A model generated the notes under the pieces. It did not search any database, was not told the DNA's origin, and saw only the letters and a program-made list of their open reading frames with translations. A stretch of DNA of 64,000 bases from SVEL01 sp045123575 (GTDB taxonomy: Bacteria; Bacillota; Clostridia; Lachnospirales; Lachnospiraceae): assembly GCA_045123575.1 (NCBI GenBank), contig JBGVKG010000047.1, positions 1 to 64,000 on the forward strand, in the 5' to 3' direction. Shown in pieces: positions 51,441 through 60,715 of the stretch. The position numbers were made by a program, and so were the translations under genes. Each line of letters opens with the position of its first letter. The stretch's first letter is position 1.

Positions 51441-53347
51441 AGTAAATCTCTCTGCTCCACTAAATTTCTATTAATCATACTTGGCTTCAGCTTGCTAAAC
51501 ATAAATATAGCGTTCACCACTCCAACTATAATCGCCACACCAAGTAGCTTACATAAAATGTCCCAATTATATGTAAATATCTCAAAAGCTACAAATAAGC
51601 ACTTACGATTAATCAAATTAACTATGGTCATCAATACATAGGCAGCCACACCCGATACTGCAAAAACCTTGATTAATTCTAATACAGAGAATACCATCCA
51701 TACCAGCTTTATATGTCTTATCTTGTATCCTAAATACTGAAATACTACAAATATCTTTTTATTGTACATAAGCTCTGTCTTTTGTGACTGATAATAGAAC
51801 AGGATAGCCATTCCCATTATAATTAGACCTATTGGAAATAGGTATATATACATCATACTAAACACATTTTCTAATTCCAAATCTATTCCTGTCTGACAAA
51901 ACACTATTCCATCTTGACTTTTAACCTCATCCATAAAAGCCCTAGTTGCATCGTAAGAGTCAAAATATAACATATACATTCGCTCGTTACGGCTAGATAC
52001 AAAGTCTTCATCACTCATATATTTTTCAGTAAACTCCGCGCCTACGGCATACATACCATCATATAACCCTTTTTCATCATATATATACATACACGAGCCA
52101 CGAAGATATTGTCTCTCAACCTCTGTCGCATCTCTGAATATACCGACGATAGTCATCTCATATGTGCCGTCATACATATCAAGCGTTATTTTCTGTCCAA
52201 TTAACCCCTCTGGATTATCATATAATGCGGCCATAGCATCAGATAATATAATCTCATTTTCGTTTTCTATATATCTGCCATATTGGATATAATTATTTAT
52301 ATGGAAATTTTCCTCATACTTCGGAAGAACCCACATACTTAATTCATAATCAACTTTAGCCACAATGTCATATGGATCATCTCCGTCTATTCCATCTGGT
52401 ACGGAACCACCATAATCCAATACAATTTCTTTTATGTCGGTTCTCTCATACAACTCTTCTAGGTAATCCAGCTTGTCTGCATCAATCCACAAATGAACCT
52501 GATTAATTCCATACAGATACTCGATGCTTGAAGCCAGCTTATTACTAGGTATATCACCAAGACACACTGTCATAAATGCCAGCACCATAACCACCGCCAA
52601 GCTTATAATCGACTTTTTCTCTTTATACGGGGACTTAAACCATTTGATTATACTTCTTATAAGCATTTTTATTGATTTCTTTGACTTAAGTTCCTTTTTA
52701 CCCATATCTGTTCTTATTTCATCCGTTATTTCCTCATTATACTCTTCTATATTCTCGAAATGAATAATATGGTCAGCATAATCCAACGCAACTTCGTCAT
52801 GAGAGCTGCATATAATCAATATTTCATTCTTTATGCTTTTCAGTTCCTCAAATACCTTTATTTTATTTTCCATGTCTAGTGCCGCCGTTGGCTCATCTAA
52901 CAATATTATTCTCTTGTGCTGAAGCAACGCACGTACCAAACACATACGTTGCTTTTCTCCTCCACTTAATTTTTCTGGATACATATCCCTCTTGTGAGTC
53001 AACCCAAACTGTTCTAGAAGACTCTCTATCTCTTCCTTGTCTATCGCACATAATAACAGATTGTCATATACAGTCAAGTAATCTATAAAATTCGTATCCT
53101 GTGTAATATATTCTATATCATACTGTATATCTTCAAGGCTTACCTGGCTTTCATATACCTTATCACACACATATACTTTTCCACCTTCAAAAGGAATATG
53201 CCCAGATAAAATGTTTAACAAAGTTGTCTTTCCACATCCACTTTCGCCATATAATAAGTAAAATCCATTTTGTTTAAACCTATAAGAAAACTCCTTGAAG
53301 ACGCTTTGCATTTCATATTCTTTTCTTATGCCATGACATTTAATCAC
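51437..53347 (-). CDS. ABC transporter, ATPase fused to FtsX-like permease (paralogue)
   Basis: A 636-aa protein of the same plan as the next gene: Walker A GESGCGKTT, LSGGEKQR, Walker B IILLDEPTAALD in residues 1-210, then a membrane domain with a helix near 255, a large outer loop and three C-terminal helices. It begins with a GTG that overlaps by one base the TAG of the lipoprotein gene (TAGTG). The two probably form a heterodimeric exporter, each supplying its own ATPase and permease half. Confidence 0.85.
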   Translation of the reverse strand: MIKCHGIRKEYEMQSVFKEFSYRFKQNGFYLLYGESGCGKTTLLNILSGHIPFEGGKVYVCDKVYESQVSLEDIQYDIEYITQDTNFIDYLTVYDNLLLCAIDKEEIESLLEQFGLTHKRDMYPEKLSGGEKQRMCLVRALLQHKRIILLDEPTAALDMENKIKVFEELKSIKNEILIICSSHDEVALDYADHIIHFENIEEYNEEITDEIRTDMGKKELKSKKSIKMLIRSIIKWFKSPYKEKKSIISLAVVMVLAFMTVCLGDIPSNKLASSIEYLYGINQVHLWIDADKLDYLEELYERTDIKEIVLDYGGSVPDGIDGDDPYDIVAKVDYELSMWVLPKYEENFHINNYIQYGRYIENENEIILSDAMAALYDNPEGLIGQKITLDMYDGTYEMTIVGIFRDATEVERQYLRGSCMYIYDEKGLYDGMYAVGAEFTEKYMSDEDFVSSRNERMYMLYFDSYDATRAFMDEVKSQDGIVFCQTGIDLELENVFSMMYIYLFPIGLIIMGMAILFYYQSQKTELMYNKKIFVVFQYLGYKIRHIKLVWMVFSVLELIKVFAVSGVAAYVLMTIVNLINRKCLFVAFEIFTYNWDILCKLLGVAIIVGVVNAIFMFSKLKPSMINRNLVEQRDLL

Positions 53348-54189
53348 TATTCTCGACTCCCTTTATCTATTCTCTTTAGTATACTTTTCAATCCAGAAGC
53401 CGACACGCCTTTTATGGACGCAAACTGGCTATCTTCTAAGCATAGCTCTTGTGTTTCCAATATCTCATCCTCTATATCACAGATACTTTTTTCTAATTCT
53501 TTTTGACTCTCATCCGCACTTCCCGCTGCAACCATATCTGACAAATATACTCCATTATCATATATAAGCTCTATGTTAACACTTACCAACTGACCATGGA
53601 CCACTAGATAAGCCGCCTGCCAATAATATCCATTTATCGTTTCACTTTGCAACACATCTGCTTCTGGTATTCGACCATACCTTCCTGTTTTCATTTTATC
53701 ACTCTGTATTGCCTCATTAAATAACCTAACAACCTGTTCCGCGTCTAAGTCATTTAAAACTAAACCTTCACCGCTTATAACATCCGTAGGACTTAAATTC
53801 TTAAAATACTCATTAATCTCCGCTATATCATCATCATAATCCGATTTAACCACTAACTGTGGCACTTTTACTGGTATTTGATCTATAATATTCCCTTCCT
53901 CATCCTCTATATCTACTACATAACCCTCCATTGTTTCATACTTAAGGTTAAAGCCATCGAAATAATAGGTAAATGGCACATCCGAATCTTTATCCTTACT
54001 GTAATCGCAGCAAAAATAATATACCCATCCATCTTGACCTTCCTCTATTGCACATCTAGTGTCAAACGTAAAATCACTATCATAATCCTTTATCTGTTCC
54101 TTCTTTTCTGCAGTACAGCCAGCCAGCATACCTACTATTGCTGTAATTATAACAATACTACCAACATTTTTCTTCAAATTACTTTTCAT
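53347..54189 (-). CDS. exporter-associated lipoprotein
   Basis: A 280-aa lipoprotein with lipobox LAGC (Cys25). The mature part is acidic and rich in beta-strand (GWVYYFCCDYSKDKDSDVPF, QLVVKSDYDDDIAEINEYFK, YYWQAAYLVVHGQLVSVNIE). No family recognised. It shares an operon with the two ABC genes by overlapping codons and probably acts outside the cell with them. GGGAG precedes the ATG. A terminator-like hairpin upstream may reduce its expression relative to the secreted protein. Confidence 0.7.
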   Translation of the reverse strand: MKSNLKKNVGSIVIITAIVGMLAGCTAEKKEQIKDYDSDFTFDTRCAIEEGQDGWVYYFCCDYSKDKDSDVPFTYYFDGFNLKYETMEGYVVDIEDEEGNIIDQIPVKVPQLVVKSDYDDDIAEINEYFKNLSPTDVISGEGLVLNDLDAEQVVRLFNEAIQSDKMKTGRYGRIPEADVLQSETINGYYWQAAYLVVHGQLVSVNIELIYDNGVYLSDMVAAGSADESQKELEKSICDIEDEILETQELCLEDSQFASIKGVSASGLKSILKRIDKGSRE

Positions 54190-54208
54190 CCTGTACTCCC
54201 TCTATAAG

Positions 54209-54241
54209 CAATGTAGCTGAAATAATTTTTCAGCTACATTG
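54209..54241 (-). terminator. 14-bp hairpin between secreted protein and exporter genes
   Basis: CAATGTAGCTGAAA / TTTCAGCTACATTG, perfect stem with a 5-nt loop. On the minus strand no clean T-run follows, so it may be a partial terminator or an RNA-processing hairpin that sets unequal expression. Confidence 0.65.
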
Positions 54242-54268
54242 TATCATATATCTTTATTTCTCCATTGC

Positions 54269-54793
54269 TTATTTTGAAAAACCATATCTATACTGAAAAT
54301 GACCATCAGGAATCTCATAATCGGACTTATCAGAAGGCATCTTATTCACCATATATATTATGTAAAATTCTGCCTGCTTGTCACCTGCAGCTTCAATTTT
54401 ACCCTCTATCTCTCGGCGATTTAAAACTATCTTTGTCAACTTCCTTCCATCATATTGACCTTTATATGAGGCTATCTTGTCATTATTATTATCAGAATCT
54501 AGTTCCATAAAATAAACAAGCATTTCCCTATCATTATTACTTTCAAATAGTGACGGGAGATTGTTACCTACCGTAAACTCTACATATGTATTTTTTCCAT
54601 AAGCGTTAGCCTCCTTTGTCTCCAATCTAGTGGCAGCCGGTCTATCGCACCAATCACCTACATTACATGATGGTGCATTATGATAATTATTTAATTTCAT
54701 CTCATATTCGCCTGCATAAGACGTTACTGTTGATGACATCACACTAGCCACAACCATTCCTAGTGCTATTAATTTCTTTAGGTTCTTTTTCAT
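54269..54793 (-). CDS. small secreted protein of the export locus
   Basis: A 174-aa protein with a clear signal peptide (MKKNLKKLIALGMVVASV... with SYAG near residue 28). The mature protein (about 146 aa) is charged and has one Cys pair (SCNVGDWC) near its start and ends in HFQYRYGFSK. No family recognised. GGAGG precedes the ATG. It is first in the same direction as the lipoprotein-ABC-ABC genes, which could handle it or give immunity to it; this is inference. Its promoter region contains the 30-bp palindrome. Confidence 0.6.
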   Translation of the reverse strand: MKKNLKKLIALGMVVASVMSSTVTSYAGEYEMKLNNYHNAPSCNVGDWCDRPAATRLETKEANAYGKNTYVEFTVGNNLPSLFESNNDREMLVYFMELDSDNNNDKIASYKGQYDGRKLTKIVLNRREIEGKIEAAGDKQAEFYIIYMVNKMPSDKSDYEIPDGHFQYRYGFSK

Positions 54794-54875
54794 ACTGATC
54801 CCTCCTTTGTAATATAATTTTATTTCCTTTGTGTACGCGTAAATAAGGATATCTTCTTATACCATATATATCTAT

Positions 54876-54945
54876 ATATGAACAGTCAACGGGAGTCGGA
54901 AATTTAAAAAAATAAAAATTTCCGACTCCCGTTGACTGTTCATAT
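54876..54945. repeat. 30-bp perfect inverted repeat in the divergent intergenic region
   Basis: Two perfect 30-nt inverted arms (54876-54905 and 54916-54945) with a 10-nt A-rich loop. Each arm contains TTGACT facing outward, a possible -35 box: towards the secreted-protein gene on the minus strand (with TATGGT 17 bp on) and towards the peptide gene on the plus strand, where no good -10 is seen at the right distance. It may be an operator or a bidirectional regulatory hairpin. Confidence 0.85.
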
Positions 54946-54980
54946 TCATAAATATGGTGCATAATACCATTGTTTTAAAA

Positions 54981-54998
54981 CATATATATGCGCGCGCA
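54981..54998. other. 18-bp alternating pyrimidine-purine tract
   Basis: CATATATATGCGCGCGCA alternates perfectly, with GCGCGCGC embedded in an AT-rich region. Such tracts can adopt Z-DNA. It lies 35 bp upstream of the peptide gene start. Confidence 0.7.
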
Positions 54999-55032
54999 AT
55001 ATAAAAATGTACATAAGAATAGGAGATTTACT

Positions 55033-55182
55033 ATGAAAAAGCTCATTTTAGCCCTTATGGCTACAGTTTGTATTGCCGCTATGGTTGCGAAACCACCTTT
55101 AAAAGTAAATACACCTACAGTTTCAGTAGGTTCCAGCGTTACTGGCAATAGACACACAAGTAATGGTAACACTCTACAATAG
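55033..55182 (+). CDS. 49-aa secreted peptide, putative signal propeptide
   Basis: A short frame with a strong AGGAG 7 nt before the ATG. The product starts MKKLILALMATVCIAAMVA, a compact signal peptide, followed by a 30-residue polar tail beginning KPPLKVNTPTVSVGSS and lacking cysteine. Its stop overlaps by 9 bp the stop of the convergent regulator gene. The size, signal and location beside a helix-turn-helix regulator with a TPR-like body fit peptide pheromone propeptides of the RRNPP type. That function is inference; the peptide could also be a small structural or toxic peptide. Confidence 0.65.
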   Translation: MKKLILALMATVCIAAMVAKPPLKVNTPTVSVGSSVTGNRHTSNGNTLQ

Positions 55183-57021
55183 ATTCTCTATGTAGAATGT
55201 TTTATCATACTCATCATCCATAAGCTGGCAAAGTATAATGCATCTTTGAACCATATTGTTGTACATATCTTTATCCATATTGCTTTGTTTTCCATTCCAC
55301 GCAATATTATAAAGACTTGGATGTATTTGCGTACCCCTTCGTTGGTTCAAACTTATCTTTATCAGCTTATGAGATGTATTATTTGACTCTTCATATTTGC
55401 CCATATCACCCAGCAGACTGGCAACATACTCCATGATAAGTTCATATATGCCCATACGCCCAGTTTCCATTCCTTCACATTCTATATCTTTACAATATTT
55501 CAATATTTCCTTTATGTAATACCAGGCTTCTTCACATTGACCACTCTCTTTATATACAGCAGATACTAGATAAAGCGTTACCAACTCCTCTGTTGTTAAA
55601 AAAATATGCTCCGCCTCTTGTATAGCTTTCAACTCAATGGTACACTCTAATGCTTCCTTTAGTTTATTCACATACTCCTCGTCTGTTAATTCTTTTAATC
55701 TCCATTTATTTTGATTCTCTAGTCTGATAATAATTTGGTTATTCTTAGGATGTTCACTTAATAATTCCTTCAGTTCGGCTATAAGTTGCTTTAACTCTTC
55801 GTTTTTAAAAGCTGTAGCAACAAATCGAATCTCCTCATACTTATCTAATACTTCCTTTTTATCGGTTACCACTCCCATATTCACACAACTAGGATATAAT
55901 TTCAACCTATCGAATAGTACTCTAAGTGTTTCTTTTTTCATAGCTTTCCTTGCATTCTCAATTCGTCTAAGTGTCCCGAAGGAAATATCATCTCTACACA
56001 GCTCTTCTTGTGTCAATTCACACATGTCTCTTCTAATCTTTATTACATCATTAGCACAGTAGATTCCACTTTCTCTATACAAGTAACCATCACTTTTCAT
56101 ATATGGTTCTTCTTCATACTCTGCATACAAATCTTTTAATACCTTTAATTGTTCAGCTACTTTTCCCTTTTCTTCATGGTATTCGTGTAACTTCTCTACG
56201 AGTTCCACCTGTATTTCTAGGATTTCCACCATATAATACAACAAATCTCTTTCATTTAATAGCTTTTTTGCTTTATCGGTGTATGCTAACAATTCCAAAT
56301 ATATACTTTCTTCAGAATAATCTAGCCTATTTGCTAATTTGTCCTTTAAATCCTGATACATACATATTACTATTTTAGGATATACTTTAGCTGCTGACGC
56401 TTTACTATAAGAAGCATTCTCAACATATTCAATAAATTCCCTATACATGGCAATTACACCATCAAACCCTTGATTATAATCATTATATCTTTTTCTCTCT
56501 AAAACAAGAATCGTTTCCAAGGGCGATAATACTAGTTTTGTTAGCTTTGTTCTATCAATATTAGGTACAGTAAGCTTTACAGCGTGTTCATACAACTGCG
56601 CTATTATTTCTTTATAGTCTCCATCTACTTTATTCTTCAATATTTGTGCTTGCATAAATAGACAAAATTGCTTTTCTATATTTCCTCTACTAATATCTTT
56701 ATCGTTTATCCTATCTATAGAGTATTCAGTTAATAAGGTTTGAGCCTCTTCAATTTTGCCATCATCTATCTTGCTAATTATACTCATCCTTTTCTTCCAA
56801 ACTTCATAATCAGGAGCATCAAGATAATGTTCATAATTTCCATTATCAACACCTAATCTGGCAAGCAATCTTTTAGCAGTTACTCTATCCATGCTTCGCT
56901 TACCTCGCTCTACGAGATAAAACATATCTTCCTTGTATACACCTTCACATAATGCCCTACTAGATATACCTGTTTTTTCACGCTCATATATTAGCATTCT
57001 TACATACGCATCTTCTATCAT
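55174..57021 (-). CDS. HTH regulator with TPR-like helical body and second HTH
   Basis: A 615-aa protein. Residues 5-57 form a helix-turn-helix (EKTGISSRALCEGVYKEDMF, then VTAKRLLARLGVDNGNYEHY), followed by DYEVWKKR, typical of a large Lachnospiraceae regulator family. A second Cro-like HTH (RRDMCELTQEELCRDDISFG) lies near residues 340-385. The remainder is repeated helix pairs like the TPR domains of RRNPP pheromone receptors (Rgg, PlcR). I start at the ATG at 57021 with GAGGTGAG upstream. The neighbouring small secreted peptide suggests a peptide-responsive regulator. Confidence 0.8.
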   Translation of the reverse strand: MIEDAYVRMLIYEREKTGISSRALCEGVYKEDMFYLVERGKRSMDRVTAKRLLARLGVDNGNYEHYLDAPDYEVWKKRMSIISKIDDGKIEEAQTLLTEYSIDRINDKDISRGNIEKQFCLFMQAQILKNKVDGDYKEIIAQLYEHAVKLTVPNIDRTKLTKLVLSPLETILVLERKRYNDYNQGFDGVIAMYREFIEYVENASYSKASAAKVYPKIVICMYQDLKDKLANRLDYSEESIYLELLAYTDKAKKLLNERDLLYYMVEILEIQVELVEKLHEYHEEKGKVAEQLKVLKDLYAEYEEEPYMKSDGYLYRESGIYCANDVIKIRRDMCELTQEELCRDDISFGTLRRIENARKAMKKETLRVLFDRLKLYPSCVNMGVVTDKKEVLDKYEEIRFVATAFKNEELKQLIAELKELLSEHPKNNQIIIRLENQNKWRLKELTDEEYVNKLKEALECTIELKAIQEAEHIFLTTEELVTLYLVSAVYKESGQCEEAWYYIKEILKYCKDIECEGMETGRMGIYELIMEYVASLLGDMGKYEESNNTSHKLIKISLNQRRGTQIHPSLYNIAWNGKQSNMDKDMYNNMVQRCIILCQLMDDEYDKTFYIENLL

Positions 57022-57048
57022 TACTGTACTCACCTCTTTTACACACAT

Positions 57049-57072
57049 CCCCCCGTAGCAAACTACGAGGGG
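57049..57072 (-). terminator. hairpin between the PH-domain and regulator genes
   Basis: CCCCTCGTAG / CTACGGGGGG on the minus strand with a 4-nt loop; no T-run follows. It supports a regulator start downstream of it. Confidence 0.5.
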
Positions 57073-57095
57073 ATATACTATAATCACATATTCAA

Positions 57096-57488
57096 TTAAT
57101 GGAAGTCCTCTTCGTCCATCACTTCATCATCATCTGCCACCATAAACTCTCTAGCCGACACACGATTCTTCTTTCTCGCCGCCTCAACTAAGTCTGAAAG
57201 CATCTCCTTCACCTCATCGCTATGAGGTATTCTCTTGATGTCGAACTCAGGTGTTGTCTTATCAGACGAGCATACATGAATAGTTCCAAGACCCCAGAGC
57301 CTATCTCCGAAGCTTCTGTTTAAGGTCACGTCCATTATACGGTAGAGGCGTATTTCCTCCTCCTTCAGACTGAATATACCAGTCTGTATAATGAACTTGT
57401 CCTCTGTCAACTTATACTTTGTAAATGTCCAAGGAAGACCGAAGATAATTCTCTTTCTGTCACTCCACTTATATCCCATATCTGCCAT
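57096..57488 (-). CDS. bacterial PH-domain protein
   Basis: A 130-aa soluble protein. Residues 10-95 match the bacterial PH-like (bPH_2/YdbT) fold: IIFGLPWTFTKYKLTEDKFI, then EEEIRLYRIMDVTLNRSFGD and GTIHVCSSDKTTPEFDIKRI with HSDEVKEML. The tail is very acidic (MVADDDEVMDEEDFH). No membrane segment. Function unknown; such domains often sit on membrane-linked proteins. It follows phosphoglucomutase by 32 bp, so the two may be cotranscribed. Confidence 0.75.
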   Translation of the reverse strand: MADMGYKWSDRKRIIFGLPWTFTKYKLTEDKFIIQTGIFSLKEEEIRLYRIMDVTLNRSFGDRLWGLGTIHVCSSDKTTPEFDIKRIPHSDEVKEMLSDLVEAARKKNRVSAREFMVADDDEVMDEEDFH

Positions 57489-57520
57489 TTTATTACCTAG
57501 CCTTTCTCACTAAACTGCTA

Positions 57521-59257
57521 TTACATCATAGCATCTATCATTGAGAGTACCTCTGCACCGAGAGCTGCTGACTTAGCATCTGCATCCTCAAGTGATGTAC
57601 CCTTTACACCATAGTAGAACTTAACCTTTGGCTCTGTACCAGATGGTCTTACACATAACCAAGCTGCGTCATTTAAATCATAGTAGAGAACGTTTGACTT
57701 TGGAAGACCAGTTGGCTTTACCTCACCTGTAGCCATATCCTTGATAGTATCTAACTTGTAATCTCTAGCAGAGAGTACGTCATACTCTCCTATCTTAGCT
57801 GGTGTATTTGTTCTAAGTGTCTCGAGGATTTCTTGTATCTTAGCTAAGCCCTCGATACCCTTAAGTGTGATAGACTTTACATCATCCTTGTAGTATCCGT
57901 ACTTCTCATACATATCTATCATAGCATCCCAAAGTGTCTTACCCTTAGTCTTGTAGTAAGCTGCTGCCTCACAGAGAGCCATAGTAGCCACGATAGCATC
58001 CTTATCTCTTGCATGTGTTCCGATGAGGCATCCGTAGCTCTCCTCGAAACCGAAGAGGTATGTTCCCTTGCCTGTATTCTCGAAACCAAGAATCTGCTGA
58101 CCGATGAACTTAAATCCTGTAAGTACCTCGATAAGGTTGATGTCATATCCCTTAGCAATAGCATCTGCCATATTTGTTGTAACGATTGTCTTTATGAGAG
58201 CACCATCCTCTGGTATACCGTTAAGCTCTGCTATCTGGCTCAACTCATACTCTGCAAGAAGACATCCTGACATATTTCCTGTAAGAGTAATGTACTCACC
58301 ACTCTTTGTATCCTTTACATATACACCAAGACGGTCTGCATCTGGGTCTGTAGCGAGGACTAAGTCTGCATCCTTTTCCTTCGCAAGCTTAAGAGCCATC
58401 TCAAATGCCTCTGCCGCTTCTGGATTTGGGTAGCTAACTGTTGGGAAGTTACCATCTGGAAGCTCCTGCTCTGCTACTACATATACATTCTCAAAGCCAA
58501 GCTCAGAGAGCACTCTTCTAGCAGGGATATTACCTGTACCGTGAAGTGGTGTGTACACAATCTTAAGCTCCTTAGCCATTTCCTTTATAGCCTCTGGACG
58601 CTTAACCTGCTTCTTAAGCTCTGCTATATACTTATCATCTATATCGCTGCCGATTACTTCATATAATCCTGCTGCCTTTGCCTCATCCTTAGACATAGTC
58701 TTAACTGTAGCCCAATCAATTACAGCCTTAACCTCTGCCATGATACCACCGTCATGTGGAGGTGTTATCTGAGCGCCATCCTCCCAGTATACCTTGTAAC
58801 CATTGTACTCTGGTGGATTGTGGCTTGCTGTTATATTGATACCAGCGATACAGTTTAACTCTCTAACTGCGTATGAAAGCTCTGGTGTTGGTCTAAGTGA
58901 CTCAAATACATAAGCCTTGATACCATTAGCATTCAAGCAAAGAGCTGCCTCATCTGCAAACTCTGGTGACATTCTTCTTGAATCGTATGCGATAGCAACA
59001 CCCTTAGATGCGCCACCTACCTTTAAGATGTAGTTAGCCAATCCCTGTGTAGCCTTACGAACTGTATAGATATTCATACGGTTAATACCTGCACCTATGA
59101 TACCTCTAAGTCCAGCTGTACCGAACTCAAGCTCTGTATAGAAGCGCTCTTCTATCTCCTTCTCGTCTGAAGCTATGCTGTTAAGCTCAGCCTTTGTAGC
59201 CTCATCAAAATATGGATTTGTCAACCATTCATTGTAGATTTCTTTGTAACTGCTCAT
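57521..59257 (-). CDS. pgcA: phosphoglucomutase/phosphomannomutase
   Basis: A 578-aa enzyme that interconverts glucose-1- and glucose-6-phosphate. ITASHNPPEYNGYKVYW carries the phosphoserine, LATDPDADRLGVYV the Mg2+ loop, FGFEESYGCLIG the sugar-binding loop and CVRPSGTEPKVKFYYG the phosphate-binding loop. The domain order and length fit the PgcA type of Firmicutes. It links glycogen phosphorylase product to glycolysis and to envelope sugar synthesis. AGGAGG precedes the ATG. Confidence 0.95.
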   Translation of the reverse strand: MSSYKEIYNEWLTNPYFDEATKAELNSIASDEKEIEERFYTELEFGTAGLRGIIGAGINRMNIYTVRKATQGLANYILKVGGASKGVAIAYDSRRMSPEFADEAALCLNANGIKAYVFESLRPTPELSYAVRELNCIAGINITASHNPPEYNGYKVYWEDGAQITPPHDGGIMAEVKAVIDWATVKTMSKDEAKAAGLYEVIGSDIDDKYIAELKKQVKRPEAIKEMAKELKIVYTPLHGTGNIPARRVLSELGFENVYVVAEQELPDGNFPTVSYPNPEAAEAFEMALKLAKEKDADLVLATDPDADRLGVYVKDTKSGEYITLTGNMSGCLLAEYELSQIAELNGIPEDGALIKTIVTTNMADAIAKGYDINLIEVLTGFKFIGQQILGFENTGKGTYLFGFEESYGCLIGTHARDKDAIVATMALCEAAAYYKTKGKTLWDAMIDMYEKYGYYKDDVKSITLKGIEGLAKIQEILETLRTNTPAKIGEYDVLSARDYKLDTIKDMATGEVKPTGLPKSNVLYYDLNDAAWLCVRPSGTEPKVKFYYGVKGTSLEDADAKSAALGAEVLSMIDAMM

Positions 59258-59296
59258 TGTTTCCTCCTATTTATAAAAGCCGTTTTTTGATGACAT

Positions 59297-60637
59297 TTAC
59301 TCTTTAAGCATCTCTGGGAAGTTTAATACCATATCCTCGTCATCATCTGATACATCTATTGTATATGACTTTGTCACATACCCGTCTTTTTTTAATATTA
59401 TTGTATGTTCGCCCGCTACCTTCTTAAATGTACATGGTCCTGTTCCCATATACGCTCCATCGAAATAAACCTTTGCTCCCTTTGGTCCTGTTATACATAT
59501 CAATCCGTTACTACTGCCCGGATTGTTGGTACCTGTAGTCGTCTCTTTCTCATTATCCGTAGAAGTCTCCACGTCTTGACTGCTATCCTCATCTTTACCA
59601 TCCATATTTATATTGATAGTAGTATATACCGACGATATGTTGATAGTTTTCTCTATGGTATCGTAATTATTAGACATTACCTTCAGCTTATGCTTACCAT
59701 ATGCTACCGATAAATGTGTGGAATAATCCATCTCCACACCATCTATAGTCACTATAGCTTCTGCATCCTCTGGTAATATATTAAGCTTTACAGTACCATA
59801 TCTAGTAATATTTTGCTCAAAAGAACTTAGAGACACAATAGTCTCTTGTCCTCTCACTACAGTGATACTCTTTTCTCCTCCCACACCATTTATAGTGGCT
59901 GCCAGCTTGTAAGTACCCTCTGGCGCTGCGATAACCATATCTGCTACTATAAATGTAGTGATTCTATTTCCTACCTCTACCACTCCGCCTACATAGTTTG
60001 CAGTATTAGTAAGTTTAACATATCCATGACCCTTATTTACCACAACAGAATGTGCCTTCTTCCCTACTCCTCGAACTGTTAATTGGTCTATACCACTTAT
60101 CTCTCGGATATCTACATTTCTACCATTTGAGGTAATAAATATATGTTCATCATAGGAATATGTGTTGCTACCTATAGTTATAAGTTTTTTGTCATAGTCT
60201 ACATCCCAGTTTGATACCATGGTATTTTCCCATGCGCCATCATACTCTTTCATCTCTATAAGTTTCTGAGTTCCTGATACATATCCTACCCAAACCAACT
60301 CACCTAAAGTCATCTGTTCCATTAGTAGCTGTGTTCCATATTTACTTGTAATGACTGTACCACCATTGTAGGTTAGTACGCTCTGACTCCCATCTTCTAC
60401 CTTTTCCACAGTGATGGTTTTTCCCTCTTTATCTATAGCCGTCACTACCGCTATGGCCTCTGTATTATATCTTTTTGGCCCTTCCGTAGTCACACTCTCT
60501 CCAGTAGTCGGTATACCGCCTACGTTTCCTTTATCACTGGTACTTTTTCCACCACCACATCCTAGGCACCCGATGATAACTAACAATGCTCCTGCACAAG
60601 CTACAAGACCACTTACATATCTTTTTAGCTTCATCAC
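59297..60637 (-). CDS. PEGA-domain lipoprotein
   Basis: A 446-aa lipoprotein with a signal peptide and Cys at the GCLGCGGGK block (about residues 23-27). Residues 285-345 and 378-436 resemble PEGA domains, with GTVKLNILPEDAEAIVTIDG and GPKGAKVYFDGAYMGTGPCT then VAGEHTIILKKDGYVTKSYT; the first also precedes a Ser/Thr linker. The N-terminal half is a separate beta-rich region. PEGA domains are found on surface proteins and may bind wall material. AGAGGT precedes the ATG. Confidence 0.8.
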   Translation of the reverse strand: MMKLKRYVSGLVACAGALLVIIGCLGCGGGKSTSDKGNVGGIPTTGESVTTEGPKRYNTEAIAVVTAIDKEGKTITVEKVEDGSQSVLTYNGGTVITSKYGTQLLMEQMTLGELVWVGYVSGTQKLIEMKEYDGAWENTMVSNWDVDYDKKLITIGSNTYSYDEHIFITSNGRNVDIREISGIDQLTVRGVGKKAHSVVVNKGHGYVKLTNTANYVGGVVEVGNRITTFIVADMVIAAPEGTYKLAATINGVGGEKSITVVRGQETIVSLSSFEQNITRYGTVKLNILPEDAEAIVTIDGVEMDYSTHLSVAYGKHKLKVMSNNYDTIEKTINISSVYTTININMDGKDEDSSQDVETSTDNEKETTTGTNNPGSSNGLICITGPKGAKVYFDGAYMGTGPCTFKKVAGEHTIILKKDGYVTKSYTIDVSDDDEDMVLNFPEMLKE

Positions 60638-60715
60638 TCGAACCTCTTCTTAACTGTAATGCTAATAGATTAAAACAAAGTGCCATTTTTCATTATACTA
60701 CAAAACTAAGAAATT

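Noticed and set aside
49629..54793. Lactococcin-972-type bacteriocin locus
   Set aside because: The gene set is similar in outline, but the secreted protein lacks the family's features and the permeases are fused to their ATPases.
54744..55172. Two minus-strand frames in the divergent region
   Set aside because: One runs through the 30-bp palindrome and the other is antisense to the peptide gene, which has the better ribosome-binding site.
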